Assembly (NCBI GenBank): GCA_964586145.1
Contig: CAZPHH010000012.1
Coordinates: forward strand, 1 to 64,000
Reading direction: 5' to 3'
DNA length: 64,000 bases
Source of the DNA: JAFGJQ01 sp964586145
GTDB lineage: Bacteria; Planctomycetota; Phycisphaerae; UBA1845
Every line of letters begins with the position of its first letter. Position 1 is the first letter of the stretch. Below are positions 23,903 through 32,169 of this stretch, in pieces. The translations under genes were made by a program, and so were the position numbers. The notes beneath the pieces were generated by a model that had not been told where the DNA came from, did not search any database, and was given only the letters and a program-made list of their open reading frames with translations.

Positions 23903-26065
23903 CTACGGCTGCTCCAGGCGGATGCGAATGTCCGCCACGTGACAGCCTTCGCCTTGCGGATGCACGATCAGGGGGTTGATGTCCAGCTCGGCGATCCGCG
24001 GAAAGTCGTTGGCGAGCTGGGACAGCCGCTTGAGAGCATCCTCGATCGACGGGATGTCGCTCGGCGGTTCGCCCCGCACTCCCTTAAGCAGGTTGTAGGC
24101 CCTCGTTTCCCGAATCATCTTGCCGGCCGCGGAGGCGCGGATCGGCACGATGCGGAACGTCACGTCCTTGAAGGTCTCCACGAAAATACCGCCCAGCCCG
24201 AACATCAACATGTGTCCGAAGGTGGGGTCGCGGTTGACGCCCAGGATGATCTCCTTGCCCGCCGGAATCATGTGGCGGACCAGAATGCCCGTCACGTCCT
24301 CCGCCTTGACGTGCTTGAGCAGGTTGTCGCGCATGGCCCCGTAGGCCTGCCGCACCTCGTCGGCGTTCCGGAGGTTCAGGATGACCCCCTTCACGTCGAT
24401 CTTGTGGATGATCTTGGGCGAGACGACGCGGAGCACCACGGGGTACCCCACGCGGTCGGCGGCCGCAACGGCTTCGTCGGCCGTCTGCGTGAGCATGGAG
24501 GGCACGACGGGGAACCCATAGGCCTCCAGCACCTCCAGGGCCTGCGATTCGAGAAGGTACCCGTCCGGCGCCTTGTCCAGGATCGCGGCCGCCCGCGCCC
24601 GATCGACCGGTAGCGTCTCGACCTGGGACACCTCGCGATTGAGCCACTGCCGGTACCACGCGGCGTGCCACATGGCGTCGGCCGCCCATTCCGGCAAGAT
24701 GTAATGGGGAATGTTGTTTTGCTGCAAAATCTCGATGCCCGGGGCCACGTCCTTGGCGCCCATGAACGAACAAAGCAGCGACTTGTCGGAGTCGGCGTAG
24801 CGATCCTTGATGTCGCAGACGGTCTGGGCGATGGTGGTGATGTTCGTCATGGACTGCGGCGTCAGAATGACCAGAATCTGGTCCACCGCGTCGTCCTTGA
24901 ACACCGCGTCCAGGGCCGCGGCGTAGCGGTCTTCCCGGGCGTCGCCGATCACGTCCACGGGGTTCTTCATGTTGGCGGCCGCCGGCAGGGCGGCCTTCAG
25001 CAGAGCGGTGGTCTCCTCGGAGAATTTCGCCAGTTCCAGTCCGTTGCTGATCGCCGCATCGGTGGCCATCACGCCCGGGCCGCCGGCGTTGGTCACGATG
25101 GCGATGCGGCTGCCGCGCGGCACGGGCCTCTCGGCCAGCAGATTGGCCGCGTTGAACATCTCCTCGAGCGACTGGCACCGGATGATCCCCGACTGCTCGA
25201 ACACGCCGTCACACACTTCGGCGCTGGCAGCCAGAGCTCCGGTGTGGGATTGGGCGGCCGCGGCCCCGGCGGCGGTCCGACCGCCCTTGATGGCCAGAAT
25301 CGGCTTGGGGTTGCTGCGGTTACCGGCAATCTCGCGGGCGGCCTTCATCAACTCACGACCGTTCGTGATCGACTCCAGGTACATGAGGATGACCGATGTT
25401 TCCGTGTCGTCCGCCAGGTAACGAAGCACGTCCACGTCGCTTACGTCCGCTTTGTTGCCGAGACTGACGAACTTGGAGAAGCCAATGTGCTTTCCGGCGG
25501 CGTAATCCAGGACGGCCGTGCAGAGGGCCCCGCTCTGGGACATGAAGGCGATCCGGCCCGCGTCGGGCATGGCCCGTGCGAAGCTGGCGTTCAGCCGAAC
25601 GTCGGGCTCCGTGTTGATGACGCCCAGACAATTCGGACCAATGAGCCGCATCCGGCCTTCGCGGGCGATGGCCTTGATGCGATTCTCGCGCTCCAGCCCG
25701 GCGGGCCCGACTTCGCGGAACCCGGCGGAGATGATGATCGCAGCCCGAACTCCCTTTTCCACACATTGCTGCAGGGCCTTCTCGCACACCGCGCCGGGGA
25801 AGACCAGGACCGCCAGCTCGACGGGGTCGGGGATGTCGGTCACGTAGTCATAGGCCCGCACGCCCGCGATGTGCCTCTTCCGCGGGGCCACCGGATACAC
25901 CACGCCGTTGAACCGCGTGGTGAGGATATTCACGAATATGTCGTGCGGAACGGTGCCGGGGGTATTCGTCACACCGAGTACGGCGATCGATTTCGGGCGG
26001 AAAATCGAGTCCAGGCCGTCCGGAGAGGCCGACTTCTGGGGGGTGGAGGTCGATTGTGTGCTCAT
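23903..26065 (-). CDS. ADP-forming acyl-CoA synthetase (acetyl-CoA synthetase type)
   Basis: A 720-residue fusion of both subunits of the NDP-forming acyl-CoA synthetase family, which interconverts acyl-CoA plus ADP plus Pi with acid plus CoA plus ATP. The N-terminal CoA-binding Rossmann domain starts LDSIFRPKSIAVLGVTNTPG. The ligase-CoA domains include GPNCLGVINTEPDVRLNAS and FMSQSGALCTAVLDYA. The phosphorylated His is in AAAQSHTGALAAS (about residue 274). A C-terminal ATP-grasp domain covers roughly the last 230 residues. ATG 26065 (MSTQSTSTPQ) with AGGAAG upstream is preferred over a start 23 codons earlier. It lies 83 bp after the acyl carrier protein gene on the same strand, suggesting a joint role, but the acyl substrate is unknown. 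Confidence 0.88.
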   Translation of the reverse strand: MSTQSTSTPQKSASPDGLDSIFRPKSIAVLGVTNTPGTVPHDIFVNILTTRFNGVVYPVAPRKRHIAGVRAYDYVTDIPDPVELAVLVFPGAVCEKALQQCVEKGVRAAIIISAGFREVGPAGLERENRIKAIAREGRMRLIGPNCLGVINTEPDVRLNASFARAMPDAGRIAFMSQSGALCTAVLDYAAGKHIGFSKFVSLGNKADVSDVDVLRYLADDTETSVILMYLESITNGRELMKAAREIAGNRSNPKPILAIKGGRTAAGAAAAQSHTGALAASAEVCDGVFEQSGIIRCQSLEEMFNAANLLAERPVPRGSRIAIVTNAGGPGVMATDAAISNGLELAKFSEETTALLKAALPAAANMKNPVDVIGDAREDRYAAALDAVFKDDAVDQILVILTPQSMTNITTIAQTVCDIKDRYADSDKSLLCSFMGAKDVAPGIEILQQNNIPHYILPEWAADAMWHAAWYRQWLNREVSQVETLPVDRARAAAILDKAPDGYLLESQALEVLEAYGFPVVPSMLTQTADEAVAAADRVGYPVVLRVVSPKIIHKIDVKGVILNLRNADEVRQAYGAMRDNLLKHVKAEDVTGILVRHMIPAGKEIILGVNRDPTFGHMLMFGLGGIFVETFKDVTFRIVPIRASAAGKMIRETRAYNLLKGVRGEPPSDIPSIEDALKRLSQLANDFPRIAELDINPLIVHPQGEGCHVADIRIRLEQP

Positions 26066-26148
26066 ACGCTTCCTACTCTCATGGTTCAGTCTACCATCTA
26101 ACAACAGGGCCGGACCGGCCGTGCGCTTCCGCAATGAGACGCCGCCGG

Positions 26149-26391
26149 CTACTTCAGGAATTTCGCGATGAACTCGGCCGCACCGTTGACGGTATCCACG
26201 GCGAGGGCGGCGTCTTCATTCATCTCGATGCCGAACTCCTGCTCGAACGAGGCCACCAGCTCGACGCTCTGCACCGATTCGGCGCCGAGGTCAAACACGA
26301 AGCTGTCCGTCGGCTTGATGCTCTCCGGATCCAGCGACAAGACACGAGCCGTGACCTTGATCACCCGATTCAACACGTCCTGATTTGCCAT
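26149..26391 (-). CDS. Acyl carrier protein
   Basis: An 80-residue carrier protein starting MANQDVLNRVIKVTARVLSL. The phosphopantetheine-attachment Ser is Ser39 in FDLGAESVQSVELVASFEQE; most primary-metabolism ACPs have DSL here, so ESV marks a divergent or specialised ACP. Acidic helices II and III are normal (EFGIEMNEDAALAVDT). It is not next to fab genes. Upstream on the same strand is a nucleotidyltransferase-like gene and downstream an ADP-forming acyl-CoA synthetase. A dedicated acyl-transfer role rather than bulk fatty-acid synthesis is my inference. Confidence 0.9.
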   Translation of the reverse strand: MANQDVLNRVIKVTARVLSLDPESIKPTDSFVFDLGAESVQSVELVASFEQEFGIEMNEDAALAVDTVNGAAEFIAKFLK

Positions 26392-26508
26392 GAATCACAT
26401 CTCCCGGGCGCCCGGAGCAAAAGTCAATCCCGGACGCTCTGACTGCTGAGAAACCCGGTTGACGAACGTACGCCAAACCGTTAACCCACTGGTCTGAGGG
26501 CCACGCGA

Positions 26509-27795
26509 CTACCGGCCGCCCGCCATCTGCCGCCTGCCCTTCGCCACGTACACGCTGCGCTCGTCGGCCGTCAGCTCGTACAACCGCCGCAGCATGGCCT
26601 CATACGCCGGGGTCATCGTCACTTTCCGCCGCGACATTGCGATGCGGGCCGTATCGATCAGGCCGTCGAGTCCGAACCCGCGGGTCACCACGCCGTTGAG
26701 GAACCAGGCGAACGGCGTGATGTACTTGGGCAACGGGGCCCCGGTGGCGACCGCCACCGCCATGGTGCCGACGATGGTGCCGGTGTTCAGCAGGGTCCCG
26801 ATGCTGGTTTTCACGTGATCGCCGAAGAAGCTGCCCACCTTGGTGGACCCGCTGTCGACGGGCTTGCCGTCCATCATGATGCTGACCGTGCCGTAGTCGT
26901 TCTTCAGGTCGCTGTTGGTGGTCAGGGCGCCCAGGTTGATCCACTCGCCGACGTAGGCGTGCCCGAGGAACCCGTCATGGTACTTGTTCGAATACCCATG
27001 GATGATGCTCTCTTCCACCTCGCCGCCCACGCGGCACATGGGGCCGATGGTGCAGCCTTCCCGCACTTTGGCGCCCAGCAGAATCGACTTGGGGCCGACG
27101 TAGCAGGGGCCCTCGATCCGCGTGTAGGGATGCACCTCCACCCCGGCGTCCAGCACGACCGGCCCGTGCCGCGTATCCATGCAGACGAACGGCTGCACTT
27201 CGGCGCCCTCGGCGACGTAGACTCGCTCCTTCGGTCCGTACACCACGGAGGACTCATGCACCGTGCCGTGGATGCCCGTCCGGCCGGTCGCCGCAAAATC
27301 GGCCTCGATCTGGGCGGGGTTCGCGTTGATCAGGTCCCACAGGTAGTTCATCAGCGGGACCTTCACCGTTTCGGTCTTGAGCCCCTGGGCCCAGCCGTCG
27401 GGCAGCGGGCCGGCGGCGATGGCCTTGGCGATTTTCGAGTAGGCGGCGCCGCTGACCCGGGCGGCCACGATCTGCCCGTCGCACTCGTACGCGACGTCCG
27501 GGCCGTCGGCCGGGATGAGCGCGGCCAGGTCCCGCGGGGCGAGCACGCGCCCGTTGATCAGCAGGGCGGAATCCCCGCTGAGTTGGTTGACTTTCGCATG
27601 GGGCGCCTCCTCCGCCAGCACCGGCGCGATGTAGTCGCGCACGTGCAGCACGAGGGGAGCGGAGGGGTAGGCCGCCGCGATCTTCTCCGCCAGCGAGGTC
27701 ATACCGCAGCGCAGGCGGCAGGCCGGGCGGGTGTAGGTCAGCGGTCGCAGGTTCCGGTATCCTTCATCCTCGAAAATCACCAGGGGTCTTGGCAT
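26509..27795 (-). CDS. GlmU-like sugar-phosphate nucleotidyltransferase
   Basis: A 428-residue protein. The N-terminal half is nucleotidyltransferase-like but divergent (MPRPLVIFEDEGYRNLRPLT; TRPACRLRCGMTSLAEKI). The C-terminal half is a left-handed beta-helix made of hexapeptide repeats (about residues 180-360: VHESSVVYGPKERVYVAEGA, LDAGVEVHPYTRIEGPCYVG, SIIHGYSNKYHDGFLGHAYV). It fits the group annotated as putative sugar nucleotidyltransferases related to GlmU, found in Bacteroidetes and Planctomycetota. The canonical GxGTRM-type loop of GlmU is absent, so activity should not be assumed. ATG 27795 has AAGGAG 10 nt upstream. It sits between a ROK regulator and an acyl carrier protein, near nagB, which fits amino-sugar metabolism. 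Confidence 0.75.
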   Translation of the reverse strand: MPRPLVIFEDEGYRNLRPLTYTRPACRLRCGMTSLAEKIAAAYPSAPLVLHVRDYIAPVLAEEAPHAKVNQLSGDSALLINGRVLAPRDLAALIPADGPDVAYECDGQIVAARVSGAAYSKIAKAIAAGPLPDGWAQGLKTETVKVPLMNYLWDLINANPAQIEADFAATGRTGIHGTVHESSVVYGPKERVYVAEGAEVQPFVCMDTRHGPVVLDAGVEVHPYTRIEGPCYVGPKSILLGAKVREGCTIGPMCRVGGEVEESIIHGYSNKYHDGFLGHAYVGEWINLGALTTNSDLKNDYGTVSIMMDGKPVDSGSTKVGSFFGDHVKTSIGTLLNTGTIVGTMAVAVATGAPLPKYITPFAWFLNGVVTRGFGLDGLIDTARIAMSRRKVTMTPAYEAMLRRLYELTADERSVYVAKGRRQMAGGR

Positions 27796-27889
27796 GAGTT
27801 CAGTCTCCTTCGGCTCTTCCCATCCGCGTCGGTCCGCCATGCGGCCGACCGCGTTCTCTGTCTGTTCGTTACGGGCACGGTTCGACCGC

Positions 27890-29158
27890 CTACGCGGACG
27901 CCACCACCCCCCGCGGGTTCGCCCAGAATCGCTGGCAGACCTCGGCGGCGCCGGCGATGGCCCGGTCCTGCGACATCACTTCGCCGAGGACCACGCGTAC
28001 CTTTCGCTCCTCCCAGTCCAGCACCATGGCCCGCAGGGCCTTGCGAATCCCTTCCTGCAGGGCGGGGTTGTCCTCGAACGCATACCCGCCCAGCACGAGC
28101 ACGTCCGGATCGTACGCGGCCACCGCCATGGCGGCCCCCAGTGCCAAGTGCGCCGTCACCCGCCTCAGCAACTGCGTGAGCGGGCGGTCCGTGGGGCCGT
28201 TGGCGTACTGAAACGCCGTCCGCACGATGGCTCGTTTCTTCTCCGGCGGCGTCTGTCGCAGCATGTCCCGCAACGGCTCGGGCAAGCCCCGGCGGGGCAG
28301 CTTGGACAGCGCCGCGACGATGGCCGGCCCAGAGGCCACGGCCTCCAGGCAGCCGCGATTGCCGCAGGCACACTTCGGCCCGCCCGGCTCCACCACAACG
28401 TGGCCGAACTCGCCGGCCCGCTGGGTTCTCCCGGCCAGCGCTCGCCCCCGGCTGACCAGCCTGGCGCTGATGCCGCGGCCCACGTGGTAGTAGACGAGGC
28501 TTTCCGCCTCGCGACCGGCGCCCATGAGCGATTCGGCCGCCGCATTCATGACGCCGGCACTACCCTGCACGAGCGTGTCACACCCGTACCGTTGGGACAG
28601 CCGGTCGCGGAGCGGCACGTTGTACCAGCGATGGGACGCACAGGTAACAACCACGCCGCGATCGTTCACGGCGCCGTTGATGCCCGCCCAGACGCCCAGG
28701 AGCCGGCTCACGTCCGCCTCCACGCGGGAAAGCAGCCCGCGCAGGTTCAGGTCAATCTGATCCAGCACGGCCGAAAGCGAACGGTCCCTGCCGAACCGGG
28801 TGCGGACCTGATCCTGCAAGGTGCCATCCGCCCCGACCACGGCCACGTGCAGTTCGTCCGCGGCAATGTCGATGCCGGCAAAACAGCCCAGCGACTTATT
28901 GACGGCCAGGAGAATCGCCGGCCGACCGCGGCCCGTACCCGTCTGCCCGGCCCGGACCAGCCAGCCCGAGACGAGAAGCCGCTGCACGGCGCCGTTGACC
29001 GTCGAGCGGTTGCGACCCAACAGATCGGCCAGCTTGTGCTGCGGGATCGCCCCCAGCCGGTGGACGACCTGCAAAACCTGCCAGTCCGAAGGTCGCACGG
29101 TCGGTACACCCATTTTCGCAGAATCCGAATCTATTCCTAGACCCGTAATCCCCAGCAT
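27890..29158 (-). CDS. ROK-family transcriptional regulator (NagC/XylR-like)
   Basis: A sugar-responsive repressor with an N-terminal winged HTH (about residues 20-80: PSDWQVLQVVHRLGAIPQHK, then LADLLGRNRSTVNGAVQRLL) and a ROK domain (FAGIDIAADELHVAVVGADG). The ROK zinc motif is present as CACGNRGCLEAVASG. The ATP-motif region is altered and the ROK signature HVVVEPGGPKCACGNRGC is intact, as in regulators. Start choices are ATG 29158 or ATG 29113 (MGVPTVRPSDW); neither has a good SD. It is divergent from nagB with an inverted repeat over the shared promoter region, so control of nagB, and of itself, by an amino-sugar phosphate is a reasonable inference. Confidence 0.82.
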   Translation of the reverse strand: MLGITGLGIDSDSAKMGVPTVRPSDWQVLQVVHRLGAIPQHKLADLLGRNRSTVNGAVQRLLVSGWLVRAGQTGTGRGRPAILLAVNKSLGCFAGIDIAADELHVAVVGADGTLQDQVRTRFGRDRSLSAVLDQIDLNLRGLLSRVEADVSRLLGVWAGINGAVNDRGVVVTCASHRWYNVPLRDRLSQRYGCDTLVQGSAGVMNAAAESLMGAGREAESLVYYHVGRGISARLVSRGRALAGRTQRAGEFGHVVVEPGGPKCACGNRGCLEAVASGPAIVAALSKLPRRGLPEPLRDMLRQTPPEKKRAIVRTAFQYANGPTDRPLTQLLRRVTAHLALGAAMAVAAYDPDVLVLGGYAFEDNPALQEGIRKALRAMVLDWEERKVRVVLGEVMSQDRAIAGAAEVCQRFWANPRGVVASA

Positions 29159-29177
29159 AATGGCAGAAATAGGGCTT

Positions 29178-29197
29178 TTCAAGGGGGCGCGCTTGAA
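29178..29197. promoter_or_regulatory. Candidate ROK operator
   Basis: TTCAAG (29178-29183) and CTTGAA (29192-29197) form a perfect inverted repeat with an 8-bp spacer. The right arm overlaps the -35 element of the candidate nagB promoter. It lies between the divergent ROK gene and nagB. Confidence 0.4.
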
Positions 29198-29221
29198 TAG
29201 TTACGGAAACTGAATTAAATT
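29193..29221 (+). promoter_or_regulatory. Candidate nagB promoter
   Basis: TTGAAT and TAAATT are separated by exactly 17 bp, about 65 bp upstream of the nagB start. The segment is locally AT-rich in a GC-rich region. Confidence 0.45.
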
Positions 29222-29285
29222 AGGGCGTTCCGGCCGGGCAGACGGGCCGGGGAAAAGGCAGACTTTACACCCCAGGAGGCACACC

Positions 29286-30086
29286 GTGGAAATCATCATT
29301 CGCGACACGTACGAACAGATGAGCAAGCTGGCGGCCGACGTCATCCGCCACCAACTGCTCAAGAAGCCCAGCAGCGTGCTGGGACTGGCCACCGGCTCCA
29401 CCCCCATCGGGACGTACAAGGAGCTGGTCCGGATGCACAAGGAAGAAGGGCTCGATTTCTCCAAGGTCATCACATTCAACCTGGATGAATACCTGGGCCT
29501 GTCCCCCTCGCACGACCAGAGCTATCGCTACTTCATGGATCAGCACCTGTTCAAGCACATCAACGTGGACCCCAAGAACATCCACGTGCCCTACGGCCAC
29601 GCGGAGGACATCGAGGAGTTCTGCCAGTGGTACGAGGCGGAAATCAAGCGGGCGGGCGGCATTGACATTCAGATTCTGGGCATCGGGGGCGACGGGCATA
29701 TCGCATTCAATGAGCCGGGCTCGTCGCTGGGCTCGCGCACGCGTCTTAAGACCCTGACCAAGCAAACCATCGACGACAACGCCCGATTCTTCTCGAAGGA
29801 GGAAGAGGTGCCGCGGTTCGCCATCACCATGGGCGTGGGCACCATCCTGGAGGCCAAGAAGATCCTCATGCTGGCCAACGGCCCCAAGAAGGCGGACATC
29901 GTGGCCGAGGCCCTCGAAGGCCCGGTGACGGCCCAGGTCAGCGCGAGCGTCCTTCAGATGCACCGCGACGTGGTCGTCATGCTCGACGCCGAGGCCGGCG
30001 CCAGGCTCAAGCGGGCCGACTACTACAAGTGGGTGTACCAGGAGAAAAAACGCCTGATCCCGCAGATGATCGGCAAGGTCACCTGA
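29286..30086 (+). CDS. nagB: Glucosamine-6-phosphate deaminase NagB
   Basis: Converts glucosamine-6-phosphate to fructose-6-phosphate and ammonia. The 266-residue product starts MEIIIRDTYEQMSKLAADVI and carries the family motifs LGLATGSTPIGTYKELV, TFNLDEYLGL and the catalytic segment GIGGDGHIAFNEPGSS. Length equals the usual 260-266 residues. GTG 29286 is 6 nt after AGGAGG (29274-29279). It is divergent from a ROK regulator and convergent with the PEPCK-like gene. nagA was not found nearby. Confidence 0.95.
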   Translation: MEIIIRDTYEQMSKLAADVIRHQLLKKPSSVLGLATGSTPIGTYKELVRMHKEEGLDFSKVITFNLDEYLGLSPSHDQSYRYFMDQHLFKHINVDPKNIHVPYGHAEDIEEFCQWYEAEIKRAGGIDIQILGIGGDGHIAFNEPGSSLGSRTRLKTLTKQTIDDNARFFSKEEEVPRFAITMGVGTILEAKKILMLANGPKKADIVAEALEGPVTAQVSASVLQMHRDVVVMLDAEAGARLKRADYYKWVYQEKKRLIPQMIGKVT

Positions 30087-30119
30087 CGCCCGTCGCCTGG
30101 ACGGATATGCCGCGTGCAA

Positions 30120-30171
30120 AAGACGCCCGTCCGCGCGACCGGCTTCGAGCCGATCCCGCGGTGGGCGTTTT
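30120..30171. terminator. Hairpin terminator after nagB
   Basis: The outer stem AAGACGCCC (30120-30128) pairs with GGGCGTTTT (30163-30171), including one G-T pair, and encloses a small inner hairpin CGGC-TTCGA-GCCG. It sits between two convergent genes. Confidence 0.45.
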
Positions 30172-30203
30172 CGCCGCGCAACGCACGGTCGCGGGTCCGA
30201 CCG

Positions 30204-32102
30204 TCACGCCATCGGCATGGGGATCCGCTCCCGGTACGCCTCGACGTCGGCGCCGGCCAGGCACGCCTCGATGATCTGCCGCCCTTGAGGATGCAAGTCC
30301 GGCTCATCCAGGTAGGGCCGCAGTTCCTTGGCAAAGAAATTCACCAGCGTTTGCGCGCCCGCGTCGTAGGCGGCCTCGCCGACCTCCGGCTGCGTCTGCA
30401 CCTGGAGCAGCCACTTGGTGATCTGAGCGCCTTCCACCATCATGGCGGCCAGGGTGTAGCCCAGCAACGGACACCGGGCGGCGACCAGTTGATCCGGACG
30501 GAAGCGGCCCCCCCCGCGACGCGCCAGGTATTCCCGGGCGATCCACTGCGGCATGAACCCGACCTTCCAGCAGCCGATGTGCTGGTTCGGCGAAAGCGTG
30601 TATCGCGTGCCCGGGGTCGCCAGGATCTGCTCCAACAGCAGGTTGGCGTGGGTGACGCGCCGGCCGGTCGCGAACGGCCAGTACGAGCCCACACCCTCAC
30701 TGCTCAGACCCGCCGAGTCCGTGATGCTGGGATTGTCATACCCGCGCGGGGCGACCAGCCGCCACAGCCAGGCCAGGGCCGGCGGCAGCACATGCAGCAC
30801 GCCGAAAATGCCGTACGACGGCGCCTCGCGCGTACACGGCGGCGTGCGAATGCCGAAGCTCCGCACGTCGATCCCCACGGGCTCGTTCACGATGTCCGGC
30901 ACCAACCGGCGCGGCACGATCACGCGCGGATTGGGACACGGCTTGCCCGGCTCATCCTCCACGTGTTCCCAGATCAGGCAGGTGGCCCGCGGCACGGCCT
31001 CGATGTTCAGGAACACCAGCGGCTCCCGGGGATGCACGCAAATGGATTCCAGGTGCGGGTCCGTTCCGTACCGCGCGATATGGTTGATGCGCAGGAACCA
31101 ACCGGCCTCCGCGTCATGCACCACCAGCTTGCGGCTGTCGCCCTGAAAGTCCGGATGGCAGAGGGCCATGTCGTCGGTGGCCGGCTGGAGATGGCAGCCG
31201 CGCGGCAGGGTCAACATGCGGCGTTCGCCCGTGACGGTGTTCTCTCCGAGCAGCAGGCGTCCGTCCTCCTCGCGATGGGCGTATTCGAGCATCTCGCTCT
31301 TGCCGCTGCCGCTGGCACCCTCGTGCAGGATCGAGACGATGATGTCGTAAGGCGTGACCACCTGCACGGTGGAGGCGTGAGCGGTGATCCAGCCCTCCTC
31401 CCGCCCGATGGAGAGCAGCACGCCGTAGACCCCCTTTTTGGCACTGGGCCCGGGGTACAGGTTCAGTGAGAACACCTCGTGCATCCGGGGGCTGCGGTGG
31501 TGGACAACCACCTGCCGTCCGTCACAGTGCGTGTGTCGGAACGGAGGGGCCACATAGATGACGGCCTGCGGCGTGAACTCATCCTTCAGGTCGGACGGCG
31601 TCAGCATCCCCTGCAGGTCGGCGAGGGCGGCCGCGAAAAAGGCCGCGTTGGCGGGCCCGACAAGCAGCGCCTCGTACCCCAGCTTCGGACCGCCCGGCGG
31701 AAACGGCAGAACCACCAGTTCCTGCCCGGCCAGCCAGTCAAAGACGTCGCGGCGCCAGGGTGCAAACGGCCCGCCGAAGCGCTCGGCAAAACGCGGCTTG
31801 TCCGACGGCCCGTCGTCCGCAATGAGCATGCAGTCCGGATCGCGGCGCCGCATGTACGCATCACCGTAGTTCACCGCCACCCCGTTGCGGCAGCGAACCA
31901 CGGTGGCCTCCACCACGCGGCCGTGTCCGGGCACGTCATACGCCACCTCGAAGGCGTCCGCACCTTCGGAACCCAGCGCCAGTCGGAGGATCTCCTCGCG
32001 GCTCTCGGGCATGATGACGCGCGGCGCGGCGGCAAGCACGGCCGCCGTATCGGCGGGAATCCGCATGCCGCGGTACGTGACGAACTCGTTCGAATCAGGC
32101 AC
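30204..32102 (-). CDS. PEPCK-like P-loop protein (DUF4914-type), function unknown
   Basis: About 632 residues. A P-loop is clear in LHEGASGSGKSEMLEYAHRE, a sequence and setting reminiscent of phosphoenolpyruvate carboxykinases. Other conserved-looking stretches are FNLNIEA-like LVFLNIEAVPRATCLIWEHV and PSYGIFGVLHVLPPALAWLW. From memory of the family I assign it to DUF4914; that needs a profile search. GTG 32102 (then PDSNEFVTYRGMRIP) has GGGGGAGGA upstream; the frame reaches 32210 but that part would overlap the previous gene. It is the last gene of the five-gene minus-strand redox run. Possibly a PEPCK-like kinase or carboxykinase; the substrate is unknown. Confidence 0.65.
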   Translation of the reverse strand: MPDSNEFVTYRGMRIPADTAAVLAAAPRVIMPESREEILRLALGSEGADAFEVAYDVPGHGRVVEATVVRCRNGVAVNYGDAYMRRRDPDCMLIADDGPSDKPRFAERFGGPFAPWRRDVFDWLAGQELVVLPFPPGGPKLGYEALLVGPANAAFFAAALADLQGMLTPSDLKDEFTPQAVIYVAPPFRHTHCDGRQVVVHHRSPRMHEVFSLNLYPGPSAKKGVYGVLLSIGREEGWITAHASTVQVVTPYDIIVSILHEGASGSGKSEMLEYAHREEDGRLLLGENTVTGERRMLTLPRGCHLQPATDDMALCHPDFQGDSRKLVVHDAEAGWFLRINHIARYGTDPHLESICVHPREPLVFLNIEAVPRATCLIWEHVEDEPGKPCPNPRVIVPRRLVPDIVNEPVGIDVRSFGIRTPPCTREAPSYGIFGVLHVLPPALAWLWRLVAPRGYDNPSITDSAGLSSEGVGSYWPFATGRRVTHANLLLEQILATPGTRYTLSPNQHIGCWKVGFMPQWIAREYLARRGGGRFRPDQLVAARCPLLGYTLAAMMVEGAQITKWLLQVQTQPEVGEAAYDAGAQTLVNFFAKELRPYLDEPDLHPQGRQIIEACLAGADVEAYRERIPMPMA

Positions 32103-32169
32103 AACATCCTCCCCCTTTCCGGCTTCGTTTGCGGGGCCGGCGTCGCCGCCGGCCTTCCCGACTCGCCGT

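Noticed and set aside
24665..26101. 478-codon open frame antisense to the acyl-CoA synthetase gene
   Set aside because: The translation has no recognisable fold and the opposite strand encodes a full, well-conserved enzyme.
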